The position numbers and the translations under genes are program-made. A stretch of DNA of 64,000 nt from Paenibacillus_AB hodogayensis (GTDB taxonomy: Bacteria; Bacillota; Bacilli; Paenibacillales; NBRC-103111). The DNA is taken from positions 1,227,533 to 1,291,532 of the forward strand of contig NZ_BAAAYO010000010.1 of assembly GCF_039536325.1 (NCBI RefSeq). The letters are read 5' to 3'. How positions within the stretch are numbered: the stretch's first letter is position 1; the number at the start of each line of letters is the position of its first letter. Under the pieces are notes generated by a model. It saw only the letters and a program-made list of their open reading frames with translations. It searched no databases and had not been told where the DNA came from. This document shows positions 43,403 through 52,169 of the stretch, in pieces.

Positions 43403-43837
43403 CTATAGCCGCTTGGTCATGGAGATGAATGCCATTGTCGGATAATAACGCTCCTCCGCATACCCTTTGCGGGCGTAGAAAGCGCGGGCTTTGCCGTTGG
43501 CCGCGTCGACGAACAGCCGCATCGTCCGGTTCCCTTTGCGGCGGGCATACGCTTCGGCCGTATCCAGCAATGCTGAGCCCCAGCCGAGCCCCTGGCTGCC
43601 GCGTTCGACAGCCAGCATATCGAGCAGCATATCGGAACCGACGGGTCGCACCGAAGCGAAGCCGACCGTTCTGGCGGAGGCGGCGACGAAGGTGACGTTG
43701 CCGTTCAGCCGGGTGCGCACCTCCGCGGGGTTCCAGCGCATATCCGGCTTCGTGGCGACGGTAAACACAAACAGCTCCCGTTTAATCATATCGAGAATCG
43801 CGGAATCGTCCAGGCGGGGCTTCCGTGCCCTGATCAT
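43403..43837 (-). CDS. GNAT family N-acetyltransferase
   Basis: A 144-residue acetyltransferase. Motif A is MLAVERGSQGLGWGSALLDT (about 81-100), and motif B is VDAANGKARAFYARKGYAEE. The beginning IRARKPRLDDSAILDMIKRE is the usual first beta-alpha unit. GGAAGGATGAG precedes ATG 43837; the frame extends 56 codons further without support. Convergent with the preceding hypothetical gene. Substrate unknown. Confidence 0.85.
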   Translation of the reverse strand: MIRARKPRLDDSAILDMIKRELFVFTVATKPDMRWNPAEVRTRLNGNVTFVAASARTVGFASVRPVGSDMLLDMLAVERGSQGLGWGSALLDTAEAYARRKGNRTMRLFVDAANGKARAFYARKGYAEERYYPTMAFISMTKRL

Positions 43838-44030
43838 AGTCCTCATCCTTCCGGCCGGCCCGCCTTGTCGCTCTGGTTGGCCGCATCGCTGCCTGCGGCG
43901 GGAAGAGCGTGCCGCCCTTGAAGGGCAGGCAAGCTGACTCACGCACAGTTTATGTGCGCGGCTGACGGATGGTGAGACCGAAAAAGCGTTAAAGCGGCTG
44001 TTCATGGCGGAAACCGCGAGGTCCGCTCCC

Positions 44031-44132
44031 CTACTTTTTCCACTTGCTGCTCCACTTGCTGCTCATGATCCAGGAAAAAATAACCGTTGCTATAATAAAA
44101 ACGACGAGCACGACCCACTGCGTACCGCTCAT
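44031..44132 (-). CDS. Small membrane protein, 33 residues
   Basis: A short gene with an excellent ribosome-binding site (GGAGGAACAAG) and one hydrophobic helix (WVVLVVFIIATVIFSWIM), ending in a basic tail (SSKWSSKWKK). The sequence continues openly upstream in frame, which hides it in long-ORF searches. Small single-helix proteins of this kind are common in Paenibacillus; no function is evident. Confidence 0.65.
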   Translation of the reverse strand: MSGTQWVVLVVFIIATVIFSWIMSSKWSSKWKK

Positions 44133-44257
44133 TCTTGTTCCTCCACACGTATGCGACGGAAGTTCCGCCTTGCTTACCGTTATTGTACCGGGAACGTCCC
44201 ATAACGTCAAAAGCCGCCCTCCAAGGGCGGCCCGACAGCCAGCGGCAAGCCTGGCGT

Positions 44258-45280
44258 TTATTGCAAAAAGATTTTGCCGACGTGCACCCGGCCGGCGACA
44301 AGGTCGGCGAACGCCTCGCCTCCCGCCTCCAGCGGACGCACCTCGGTCCAGCCCGTCTCGACAATGCGACCCTCGGCAAGCAGCCGGACCGCATCGTGGA
44401 AATCTTGCCGGGAATAACAGAACGAACCGAGCACTTCGATTTCGCTGCGGATCAAATGGTTGATCGGCAGCTGCGTCTCGTCGATGCCGAGCCCGATATT
44501 CATGATCGTCCCGCCCGGCCGGACGAGCCGCATCGCCGCTTCGCGCGTCGGCTGATAGCCGGCCGCATCGATGACGACGTCGACTCCGGCTTCCCCGAAC
44601 ACGTCGCGGACGCGTTCGCCGAGCTGCTGTCCGCGCGGGTTCGCCGTCTCTCCGATGCCGAGCGCGGCGACCAGCTCCAGCCGCTTGTCGTTCGTATCCG
44701 CGATCAGCACGCGGGAAGCTCCGAGCAGCTTGGCCGTCATCGCGCACAGCAGCCCGATGCCGCCGGCTCCGAACACAAGCACGCTTGCGAACGGATGCCG
44801 CTCCAGCGCCCGCCGCGTAGCCCGCAGCGAGCAAGCCAGCGGTTCGGCCAGCGCCGCCCGCAACGGGCTGATGCCGTCCGGCACCGGCACGACCGCGGAG
44901 CGCGGCACGGCGACCCGTTCGCCGAAGGCGCCCGGGCGATGAACGCCGACCAGCGACCGGCGCGCGCATAGCTGCGGCAAGTCGCGCCGGCACAACGCGC
45001 AATCGCCGCAGGCGGTCAGCGGGTTGACGACCACCTTCTGCCCGACCCGCAGCGTGGAACCCCCGCCCGCTTCGCCCAGCTCCTCAATCGTGCCGCAAAA
45101 CTCGTGTCCCATGACAAGCGGCGGCACACGCAGGCTGTTGTGCCCCAAGTATCCTTCGATCTCCGAGCCGCAGATGCCAACCGCTTCGACACGGATGACT
45201 GCTTCATCCGGCTTGCATGCGGGCTGCGCCATCTCCCGCAGCTCCATCGTCTCCACGCCGGTCCATACCAGTGCCTTCAC
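44258..45280 (-). CDS. Zinc-dependent medium-chain alcohol/polyol dehydrogenase
   Basis: A 340-residue MDR-family dehydrogenase. The catalytic zinc site includes VGICGSEIEGYLGHN and MGHEFCGTIEELGE (about 35-75); the structural zinc is bound by CGDCALCRRDLPQLC. The NAD-binding motif is VLVFGAGGIGLLCAMTAKLL (about 160-179) with an acidic residue after strand 2 (LIADTND), which favours NAD. It resembles threonine or sugar-alcohol dehydrogenases. GTG 45280 follows GGGGGCATAC. Last gene of the GntR-linked operon, 80 bp behind the isomerase gene; probably oxidises a hydroxyl group of the pathway intermediate. Confidence 0.88.
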   Translation of the reverse strand: MKALVWTGVETMELREMAQPACKPDEAVIRVEAVGICGSEIEGYLGHNSLRVPPLVMGHEFCGTIEELGEAGGGSTLRVGQKVVVNPLTACGDCALCRRDLPQLCARRSLVGVHRPGAFGERVAVPRSAVVPVPDGISPLRAALAEPLACSLRATRRALERHPFASVLVFGAGGIGLLCAMTAKLLGASRVLIADTNDKRLELVAALGIGETANPRGQQLGERVRDVFGEAGVDVVIDAAGYQPTREAAMRLVRPGGTIMNIGLGIDETQLPINHLIRSEIEVLGSFCYSRQDFHDAVRLLAEGRIVETGWTEVRPLEAGGEAFADLVAGRVHVGKIFLQ

Positions 45281-45359
45281 GACTGTATGCCCCCTAGTTA
45301 CCAATTTGGCTTTGGCCTGCAGCCTTCATAACGAATCGGCAGCAGTCAGTTGCGAAAGG

Positions 45360-46190
45360 CTACACTCGCGCTCCCGCCACGTGCTTTTGCAAATAGTGGA
45401 TTGTCTCGACAATATCGCGGTTCTTTTCCTCTTCCCCGACGCGTCCTTCCCGCTCGATAATCCATTCCCCTCGGAAGCCTTGCGCCTCGAGTCCGGCGAA
45501 CAGCTTCGGAAAGTCGACCTTGCCTTTGCCGACCGCAACCTGCTCGCCCAGCTCGTCGCCGTTCGTCGGATAGAAGCCGTCCTTGACGTGCACGTTGCGG
45601 ACGTAAGGGCCGATGACGTCCAGCGCGTCCACCGGGTTGCCTTTGCCGTACAGGATCAGGTTGGCCGGGTCCAGATTGATGCCCAGGTTGCCGGTGCCGA
45701 CCCGCTCGATCGTACGCAGCAGCACGACGGGCGTCTCCTGCCCCGTTTCGAACCAGAACTCGATCCCTTTCTCCCCGCAATATTCGGCCACCTCGCGAAT
45801 CGCATCGACGACAGGGCCGTATTGGGCGTCGGTTGCATTTTCCGGAATGAATCCGCAATGGGTAATAACGGCGGGAGCGCCGATCCACACGGCAAAATCA
45901 GCCCACCGCTTCATCGCCTCCACGCGTTCGGCCCGCAGTCCTTCCGGCACAAAGCCGAGCGTTACCGGCCCCTTCCTGAAGTTCCATTCCCCCTGCCCGG
46001 GAAATCCGCCCCACATCGCGCAAACGCGGACGCCGCTCCGCTCGGACTCGCGGACGACCGCTTCGGCGTTCGCTTCCGTAGCCAGTGTCGGGGCCATGCT
46101 AGCCAGTTGGCACGTACGCAGACCGAATTGCCGGACGATATCGAAGCTTTTGCCATCGGCATGCAGACGGGTAATGATACCGATATCCAT
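45360..46190 (-). CDS. Sugar phosphate isomerase/epimerase-like TIM barrel
   Basis: A 276-residue xylose-isomerase-like TIM-barrel protein. Metal-binding positions are suggested by FWFETGQETP, GINLDPANLILYG (Asp), NVHVKDGFYP (His and Asp) and EWIIEREGRVG (Glu). Such enzymes isomerise or epimerise keto-sugars or dehydrate inosose-like compounds. GGGGGTTTTCCG precedes ATG 46190. It follows the aminotransferase gene by 120 bp and precedes the dehydrogenase, in one direction, and is presumably part of the same pathway. Confidence 0.87.
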   Translation of the reverse strand: MDIGIITRLHADGKSFDIVRQFGLRTCQLASMAPTLATEANAEAVVRESERSGVRVCAMWGGFPGQGEWNFRKGPVTLGFVPEGLRAERVEAMKRWADFAVWIGAPAVITHCGFIPENATDAQYGPVVDAIREVAEYCGEKGIEFWFETGQETPVVLLRTIERVGTGNLGINLDPANLILYGKGNPVDALDVIGPYVRNVHVKDGFYPTNGDELGEQVAVGKGKVDFPKLFAGLEAQGFRGEWIIEREGRVGEEEKNRDIVETIHYLQKHVAGARV

Positions 46191-46310
46191 TATCGGAAAA
46201 CCCCCGTTTCCCTTTTAATGAAGTGAATGGTTATTGCCGTTCATCTTTAACGGCGCTTAGCGTCATTCGAATGACCGAAACATGGCCTTCGTTCCATCGA
46301 TCCTCCGCAT

Positions 46311-47444
46311 TCAGGAGGCTTGCTCCCGTGCGATGACCTCCAACTGTCCGACCAAGCGGGCGACGTCATCGGAATTGTTGTACAGATGGATGGAAGCGCG
46401 CAGCCGCCCGTCCCCGCCCCATACGTACGTCCCCCTTTTCAACAGCTCGTCGGCATACCGCTCGCCGTCCTCGCATACGAACGATATGTTGCCCGCCCGC
46501 TCCTCCGGCCGCTCTGGAGTCATCGGCTTGTAGCCGATCCGTTTCATCCCCTCGATCAGCTCCGCGCCCAGCTCGAGCACATGCCGCTCGATTCGTTCGA
46601 TGCCGACCGACAGCAGCAGGTCCGTCGAAGCTTTCATCGCGTACAGCATGGGATAGGCCGGATATCCGCCCTCGAAGCGGCGCGCATCCGGAAGAAACCG
46701 GAAATGCTCGAAGCGAGTGTCGCTGAACATATCCTCTACGCTGCGCCAACCTGCGCTCCTCGGCATAAGCTGCGACGCGCGCTCCGGATTAATCGCCAGA
46801 ACGCCGCCCCCGTGTCCGGCCATCAGCCATTTGTAAGAGCTCGCTACAATAAAATCGGCATCGTTGATCCGGACCGGCACCACGCCGAGCGACTGCGTCG
46901 CATCCAGAAGAAGCAGCGCATTCGTCTGCTTCAGCTCGCGATACAGCTTGGCGCAGTCGATCCGCGCTCCCGACAAATAACTGACATGACTCGTTACGAC
47001 CATCCGCGTATTCCCGTCCACCATCGCCAGCAGCTCTTCCGCGCTTACCCGCCAAGCTCGGCTGGCGACGACGCGCACCTCCACGCCGGCCGACTTAAGG
47101 GCCAGCCACGGCAGTACGCCGGAGGGGAACTCCAGGTCGTGAATGACCACGTTATCCCCGGGCTTCAGCCCGATAGACGAAGCGATCGCAGAGATCGCCT
47201 CCGAGGCGTTTGAAAGCAGAGCGATCTGCTCCTGGCTTCCTTGCAGCATAACGGCCAGATTGTCCCGGCACGCCTGCTCCACTTCGCTGTTGAGCTTTCG
47301 GCCCACAGGGCCTTTGGAGCGGTTCGCGACATAAGCCAGTACGGCATCCCGCATTCCTGCCAGCGGAGGGGATTCGGCTCCGCCGAAAAACCAGGTAGCC
47401 TGTTCCAGGCCGATAAAGGCCGAACGTTCAATTAAAGCTTCCAT
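46311..47444 (-). CDS. Class V aminotransferase (PLP-dependent)
   Basis: A 377-residue fold type I PLP enzyme of the cysteine desulfurase/isopenicillin epimerase group. It shows the N-terminal FFGGAESPP, the helix LLSNASEAISAIASSIGL, the cofactor-binding Asp and Gln region LLLDATQSLGVVPVRI, and the Schiff-base lysine in IVASSYKWLMAGHGGGVL (about K220). ATG 47444 was chosen for AAGGTGGCGG; the frame continues upstream without support. The MBL gene ends 33 bp upstream. Likely a transaminase, racemase or lyase of the operon's amino compound. Confidence 0.88.
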   Translation of the reverse strand: MEALIERSAFIGLEQATWFFGGAESPPLAGMRDAVLAYVANRSKGPVGRKLNSEVEQACRDNLAVMLQGSQEQIALLSNASEAISAIASSIGLKPGDNVVIHDLEFPSGVLPWLALKSAGVEVRVVASRAWRVSAEELLAMVDGNTRMVVTSHVSYLSGARIDCAKLYRELKQTNALLLLDATQSLGVVPVRINDADFIVASSYKWLMAGHGGGVLAINPERASQLMPRSAGWRSVEDMFSDTRFEHFRFLPDARRFEGGYPAYPMLYAMKASTDLLLSVGIERIERHVLELGAELIEGMKRIGYKPMTPERPEERAGNISFVCEDGERYADELLKRGTYVWGGDGRLRASIHLYNNSDDVARLVGQLEVIAREQAS

Positions 47445-47476
47445 CTGGATACCGCCACCTTTTTCGTTTCGTCCAT

Positions 47477-48214
47477 TTACAAATTCGGGGGCAGATCGAG
47501 CCGCTGGAAACACTCGTGCGCCCGCTCGACATGACGGTGCGCTTCCTTCACGACAGGCGCGCCATGGCCGGCGTACAAGGCATCCAAACGCAGCTCGTGA
47601 AGCTTGGCAGTCGTCCTGGCGTAATCCTGAATGGAGCAATCCCAGGTCGATTGCAGCACGATCCGGCCCCCGGCGAATATCACGTCTCCGGCAAATATCG
47701 CCCGGCCGTCCTCGCCATCCCACAAATAGCTGACATGGCCGAGCGAATGCCCCGGCGTTTCCAGCACCTTCAGCTCCAGCTCCCCTACCCGGATACGGTC
47801 GCCTTCCTTCACCGCCCGGTCGACCGGACAAGGAGGGAACCGATAATCCGCAGGGTATATCCCGACACGGATCGCCGCCAGCAGACTGTTCTTCTCCATA
47901 TCGCCGCTCTCGATCCATGGCGCAGCCTCCTCGGCTGCGATCAGCTCCGCCCCGTACCTGTCGCGAAAATGCCTCGCACCGGCCGCATGATCTCCATGGG
48001 CGTGCGTAAGCAGCAGTTTCGTGATGCGTTCCGGTTCCACGCCGGCAGCGGCAATCCGCGCCTCAATCCGCTCCGGCTCCACTCCGCCTCCCGCGTCGAT
48101 CAGAGCGCACTCCGAGCCTCCGTCCAGCAAATACACATTGCAATCGATGAGATGGGTCATCTGCAAGCCGTGACGCCCGCTGCCGACCATCGTAACGCGC
48201 GATGATATACGCAT
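47477..48214 (-). CDS. MBL-fold metallo-hydrolase
   Basis: A 245-residue metallo-beta-lactamase-fold protein. The binuclear metal motif HxHxDH is in LLLTHAHGDHAAGARHF (about 72-88), with the further ligands H in ETPGHSLGHVSYL, D in IFAGDVIF and H in LYAGHGAPV. Such enzymes hydrolyse thioesters, lactones or phosphodiesters. GGAGGCTTAGG precedes ATG 48214. It is the third gene of the GntR-linked operon; a thioester, lactone or related bond in the catabolised compound could be its target. Confidence 0.9.
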   Translation of the reverse strand: MRISSRVTMVGSGRHGLQMTHLIDCNVYLLDGGSECALIDAGGGVEPERIEARIAAAGVEPERITKLLLTHAHGDHAAGARHFRDRYGAELIAAEEAAPWIESGDMEKNSLLAAIRVGIYPADYRFPPCPVDRAVKEGDRIRVGELELKVLETPGHSLGHVSYLWDGEDGRAIFAGDVIFAGGRIVLQSTWDCSIQDYARTTAKLHELRLDALYAGHGAPVVKEAHRHVERAHECFQRLDLPPNL

Positions 48215-48270
48215 AATAGCCTAAGCCTCCTTGTACGAATAAGTGCGGGCAGGCTGCGCCGCCAGACCGA

Positions 48271-49437
48271 TCAGGACCGGCCGAACGTGCGCGCCAGCTG
48301 CAAATAAAATTCCGCCGCCCGCTCGACATCGGCCACCGACACCCATTCGTCATTCGTATGCGCCTGCGCTATCGAACCCGGTCCGTAAACGATGGACGGG
48401 ATGTTCTTGAACTCCTGCAGCTTGCTCGCGTCGCAGCCGTACGTCACGCCCCGCAGCCGGTCGCTTAGACCAACGGCCGCGGCCGCCTGCGCCGCAGCGG
48501 TTACGATCGCCGCATCGTGCGGCGTATCGAGCGCCCAATCCAGTAGCAGTCGATCGACGGTCAGCTTCACGCCCTCGGCAGCCAGCTCTCGCGTCAGCCG
48601 CTCCGTCAGCTCGCGCTCGACCGTCTCCGGTCGCTCGCCGGGGATGATGCGCCGGTCCACCTCGATGACGCACCGGTCGGGAACGATGTTGATCTGCGTA
48701 CCGCCCTGGATCGTACCGACGACAATCGTCGGGCTGCCGCAAAGCGGATGGACGCGCGACGCCAGCTCGGGCTCGAGCCGCTCATGAATGAAGCGAATCA
48801 CCTTCATCATCTGAATAATAGCGCTGTCCCCTTCGGCCGGCAGCGAGCTGTGGGCCGCCTTGCCGTGCGTCGTCATCGCCACCCGCACGCAGCCCTTGTG
48901 GGCCACGGTAATGCCAAGCTCCGTGGGCTCCCCGACTACGGCTCCGGCAATATTCATATCAAGCTCCATAAAAGCAAGCAACCCTTTGTAAGCGTGTTCT
49001 TCGTCGACCGAGGCGCATAGTACAAGATCGCCCCCCGCCAGCTCCGGACGCTGCGCGCACTGTTCCATGGCATAAAGCATTCCCGCAAGCGATCCCTTCG
49101 TATCGCAAGCGCCGCGACCGTACAGCTTGCCGTCCTTGTACGTGGGCACCAGCGCATCATGCATCGCGCCGAGCGTTACCGTATCCATATGGGCTTCGAA
49201 CAGCAGCGTCCGGTCCGGCTTGCCCACGCGCAGCTCGATGATCAGATTGTCCCGCCCGGGGAACACGGTCTGTCTCGTCACGGCAAGTCCTGCGGCCTTG
49301 CAACGGCGCTCCACATAGTCTGCCATGCTCCCTTCGCCTTGACCGGAGGCGTCGAAATGCGGATTCACGCTCTGGATGCGGATCATATCCTCCAGCATGC
49401 TCAATGCCGGATGCTTCGTCATCGTGTGATCGGACAC
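48271..49437 (-). CDS. M20-family peptidase/deacylase (ArgE/DapE-like)
   Basis: A 388-residue dizinc amidohydrolase. Metal ligands can be seen in LLFEAHMDTVTLG (His, Asp), YGRGACDTKGSLAGM (bridging Asp), CASVDEEHAYKG (catalytic and metal Glu) and near the end IVYGPGSIAQAHTNDEWV (His). The dimerisation domain includes GSPTIVVGTIQGGTQINIVP. The family removes acyl groups from amino acids or cleaves dipeptides. GTG 49437 follows GGAGACGAGCACG. First structural gene of the operon; a candidate GntR operator is 45 bp upstream (49479-49505). Confidence 0.92.
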   Translation of the reverse strand: MSDHTMTKHPALSMLEDMIRIQSVNPHFDASGQGEGSMADYVERRCKAAGLAVTRQTVFPGRDNLIIELRVGKPDRTLLFEAHMDTVTLGAMHDALVPTYKDGKLYGRGACDTKGSLAGMLYAMEQCAQRPELAGGDLVLCASVDEEHAYKGLLAFMELDMNIAGAVVGEPTELGITVAHKGCVRVAMTTHGKAAHSSLPAEGDSAIIQMMKVIRFIHERLEPELASRVHPLCGSPTIVVGTIQGGTQINIVPDRCVIEVDRRIIPGERPETVERELTERLTRELAAEGVKLTVDRLLLDWALDTPHDAAIVTAAAQAAAAVGLSDRLRGVTYGCDASKLQEFKNIPSIVYGPGSIAQAHTNDEWVSVADVERAAEFYLQLARTFGRS

Positions 49438-49478
49438 CGTGCTCGTCTCCTTTGCCTCAGTTACACATTCGGATATTA

Positions 49479-49505
49479 AACATTATATATAATATATAGT
49501 ATATC
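49479..49505. promoter_or_regulatory. Candidate GntR operator upstream of the M20 peptidase gene
   Basis: AACATTATATATAATATATAGTATA: an AT-only palindromic stretch that resembles CAACATTATATATACAATAATATA upstream of the regulator gene (50356-50384). The shared ACATTATATATA block upstream of both genes is the reason for the call. AT-rich promoter sequence by chance is the alternative. Confidence 0.45.
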
Positions 49506-49600
49506 GTCAATGGTGGATTTAACGGCAAAAGCCGATAAAGGAATGCTCCCTCTACCGGCACGGACGAATCTAATAAGAATAAGGATATGAGGAGCCATGG

Positions 49601-50311
49601 TCAAAACCACTGCTTCTCGTCGAAATCGACCTGCTGCTCTTTCTTCTCGGCCAATTGCACGAAATCGCGGTACGAACGGAAAATATGTTTGCGCATCGTC
49701 TGCTCGGCCTCGTCCGGATTTCTTTTCTTAAGCGCCTCGATCAGCTCCAAATGCTGGTCGATTTCTTTTTGTTTCGTCGATTTGGCACCAAGCAGCCGAT
49801 TGACGAGCGAAATCTGAAACGATATCGATTGATACATCGTCGTCAGACGCGAATGATTGGACATCTCGATAATCGTCCGGTGGATGTGAGACGAATCCTG
49901 CAGCAAACTCGGCACCGAGTCGTCCGGCAGCTTTCTCTTCATCTCCTCATAGAACTGTTCCAGCTCGGCGATCTGCTCGTCTGTCGCCTGCTGCGTCGCG
50001 AGACGGATCGCCAGCCCTTCCAGCATCGAGCGCACGGAATAAATCTCGAATACGTCCTTCATATCGAGCGTCCGTACCATCGGCCCTTTATTCGGCACGA
50101 TTGTAATAACGCCTTCCCCGTGCAGGTGGCGGATCGCTTCACGCACCGGCGTCTGGCTGACGCCGAGCTCGCGGGCCAGCTTCGTTTCCACGATGCGGTC
50201 GCCCGGGTTCAGCTCACCGGAAATAATCTGCTGCTTGATATACTTTACCAATTCTTCGCTGATGTTCTGCTTCTGAATAATAAGCGGCTGTGTATGCACT
50301 TGTCGGTCCAT
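49601..50311 (-). CDS. GntR/FadR-family regulator with FCD domain
   Basis: A 236-residue repressor-type protein. The winged helix is at about 17-75 (LVKYIKQQIISGELNPGDR, LARELGVSQTPVREAIRHL). The C-terminal all-helical FCD domain has RSMLEGLAIRLATQQ, SHIHRTIIEMSNHSRL and the ligand-type Arg/His (EQTMRKHIFRSYRDF). Such proteins bind small carboxylates. ATG 50311 follows GGATGGAG. It heads the operon that continues with M20 peptidase, MBL hydrolase, aminotransferase, isomerase and dehydrogenase, so is presumably the pathway regulator. Confidence 0.9.
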   Translation of the reverse strand: MDRQVHTQPLIIQKQNISEELVKYIKQQIISGELNPGDRIVETKLARELGVSQTPVREAIRHLHGEGVITIVPNKGPMVRTLDMKDVFEIYSVRSMLEGLAIRLATQQATDEQIAELEQFYEEMKRKLPDDSVPSLLQDSSHIHRTIIEMSNHSRLTTMYQSISFQISLVNRLLGAKSTKQKEIDQHLELIEALKKRNPDEAEQTMRKHIFRSYRDFVQLAEKKEQQVDFDEKQWF

Positions 50312-50355
50312 GGTCGACTCCATCCTTCGTTATACTCCGTGAAAAATCATTTCTT

Positions 50356-50384
50356 CAACATTATATATACAATAATATATAATT
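50356..50384. promoter_or_regulatory. Candidate GntR operator upstream of its own gene
   Basis: CAACATTATATATACAATAATATA: similar to 49479-49505. Located about 50 bp upstream of the regulator's start, it would allow autoregulation. Confidence 0.45.
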
Positions 50385-50737
50385 TTTTGTGTTTATGTCA
50401 ACTTGATACGTGTCTTTGGACCAAGAACGGCTTCGGATGCGCCATTCACAACGGCCAAGCCGCAGAACCCGAACCGGAGCCCGGCCTGCACGCTCCGCCA
50501 GCAAACAAAAACCTCCCACCCCACCTGTACAAACCAGAGCTGCATGACTGCTCTGAACTTTGCACTCCGCCCAGAAAAACAAATATTAGCCGCCGGACGG
50601 AAATTGCGGCAAACTTGGATTCCTATTGATAAATGGAAATAAATAACGTATAAATAAAGTCGTGTAAATAAATGGATGTATTTAACCCCATTTATGGATA
50701 GTTCTCCATTTTTTCAAGTGGCCAAAATGCAGCCGGA
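50385..50737. other. Gene-free region between divergent genes
   Basis: About 350 bp between the GntR gene and the solute-binding protein gene, with no supported gene. It must hold both promoters; I see no riboswitch or strong hairpin. Confidence 0.55.
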
Positions 50738-50757
50738 AAGGGGAAGAATTAAGAATC

Positions 50758-52092
50758 GTGGGCAAAACGACGAAGTATGCAACTTTATTTGTTTTGATCT
50801 TTACACTCATAGCAATAGTCTTCTATTGGAATCATCGCCAGGATCGATCGGTCGGGGAATTTAATAAAGAGGAGCAGGCGTCGCTGAAAATCATGTATTT
50901 CAGCGAAAGCGACTTTCTCAACAAATTTGGCGGCATGTTTCAGGTCAAGTACCCGAACGTAACGGTCGAGGTGGCACCAATGGCCAACGTATTTAACTCC
51001 GCCGAAAAATATTACGAAATATTGGATGAATTTATAGAAGAGCATCACCCCGATATTCTCCTACTAAATCCGGAATCGTACGCTAAATATTCCGGGGAAG
51101 GTCGGCTTTACAATTTGGATACGCTCATCGCTTCCGATCGTTTTGATATCCAAAACATGGCCCCTTCCGTAATTGAGGTTCTAACCCGGAGCGGAGGAGG
51201 GGCACTTCATGGCCTGACTCCCCAATTCGCGAACAACGCATTGTTTTTCAACAGAAAGCTGTTTGACGAGTACGGGGTTCCTTATCCGACAGATCGCATG
51301 AGCTGGCAAGATGTAGTGTCCTTGGCCCAAAGATTTCCGCACAACGACGATATATACGGACTGGAAGTTTTAAGCAGCGCTTCTCCCTTCTTTCTTTTTA
51401 CTAACATGCTGCAAACACACGGACTTGTCCCGTTCGATGCGGAACAAAAGCGAGTAACTGTACTCACACCTTCATGGAAAAATCTGTTGAGCGCAACTGT
51501 ACAAGCTAAGCAATCCGGTATCCTGCTGCCGCCCAGAACCAGGAACCCGCAGCCAATGAGTCCAGGCGACTATTTAAAAAGCTTCCCGTTTATTGCCGGT
51601 AAAACAGCCATGTATTTTAGCGGGAGTTCTTTTTTACGTGAACTTAATCTGGTTGAGCAAACGTGGAAAGAAGACGTTTTGGATTGGGACGTTGTTACGG
51701 CTCCTGTAGATCCTCAACAGAGGGATTATTCGGCCAACTACAGCCTCATGAATATTTACGCGATATCGGCAAATACAACCCATCTTCGTCCTGCGTGGGA
51801 GCTTATCAAATTTATCCACAGCGAGGAGATGGCAAAAATTTTAGCGGTAACGGAAGATAGTCTGCTCCCTTCAAGAACGAATCAGATCAAAAAATGGGGA
51901 GATCGCAACCTTAAAGCTTTCTGGACCTTAAAACCTCAAGAAAATACGGGGCAAGCGGTTCCTTTACAACTCTCGAACTCGTTTTGGCTTATGGCCAGAC
52001 CCGAGATTGAGGCTGCTTTAAACGGTACACAATCAGTAGATGAATCCCTTTCCCATATTCAAGAGAAAGGCGAAAAACTTCTTGTGGAGTAA
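50758..52092 (+). CDS. ABC-type extracellular solute-binding protein, orphan, membrane-anchored
   Basis: A 444-residue family-1 (MalE-like) binding protein. The N terminus is a signal-anchor (KYATLFVLIFTLIAIVFYW) lacking the lipobox cysteine expected of Gram-positive binding lipoproteins, so it is either tethered by the helix or released. The body has LKIMYFSESDFLNKFGGMFQ, DILLLNPESYAKYS, NNALFFNRKLFDEYGVPYP and AGKTAMYFSGSSF. GTG 50758 follows GGAAAGGGG. No permease gene is nearby; the lia operon follows convergently. A sugar or oligosaccharide ligand is expected from the family. Confidence 0.83.
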   Translation: MGKTTKYATLFVLIFTLIAIVFYWNHRQDRSVGEFNKEEQASLKIMYFSESDFLNKFGGMFQVKYPNVTVEVAPMANVFNSAEKYYEILDEFIEEHHPDILLLNPESYAKYSGEGRLYNLDTLIASDRFDIQNMAPSVIEVLTRSGGGALHGLTPQFANNALFFNRKLFDEYGVPYPTDRMSWQDVVSLAQRFPHNDDIYGLEVLSSASPFFLFTNMLQTHGLVPFDAEQKRVTVLTPSWKNLLSATVQAKQSGILLPPRTRNPQPMSPGDYLKSFPFIAGKTAMYFSGSSFLRELNLVEQTWKEDVLDWDVVTAPVDPQQRDYSANYSLMNIYAISANTTHLRPAWELIKFIHSEEMAKILAVTEDSLLPSRTNQIKKWGDRNLKAFWTLKPQENTGQAVPLQLSNSFWLMARPEIEAALNGTQSVDESLSHIQEKGEKLLVE

Positions 52093-52169
52093 TGCCGCGC
52101 ACATAAAAACGCAAACAGCCCTCACCAGGGATGAGAGCGTAACGTGACTTGCGGGTGAGGCGATGCGAT

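Noticed and set aside
44031..45002. A 323-codon minus-strand frame overlapping the dehydrogenase gene
   Set aside because: Arg/Ala-rich out-of-frame translation; only its last 33 codons, with their own ribosome-binding site, look real.
47445..47918. N-terminal extension of the class V aminotransferase
   Set aside because: The extension overlaps the MBL gene in another frame on the same strand, and a good start site exists at 47444.
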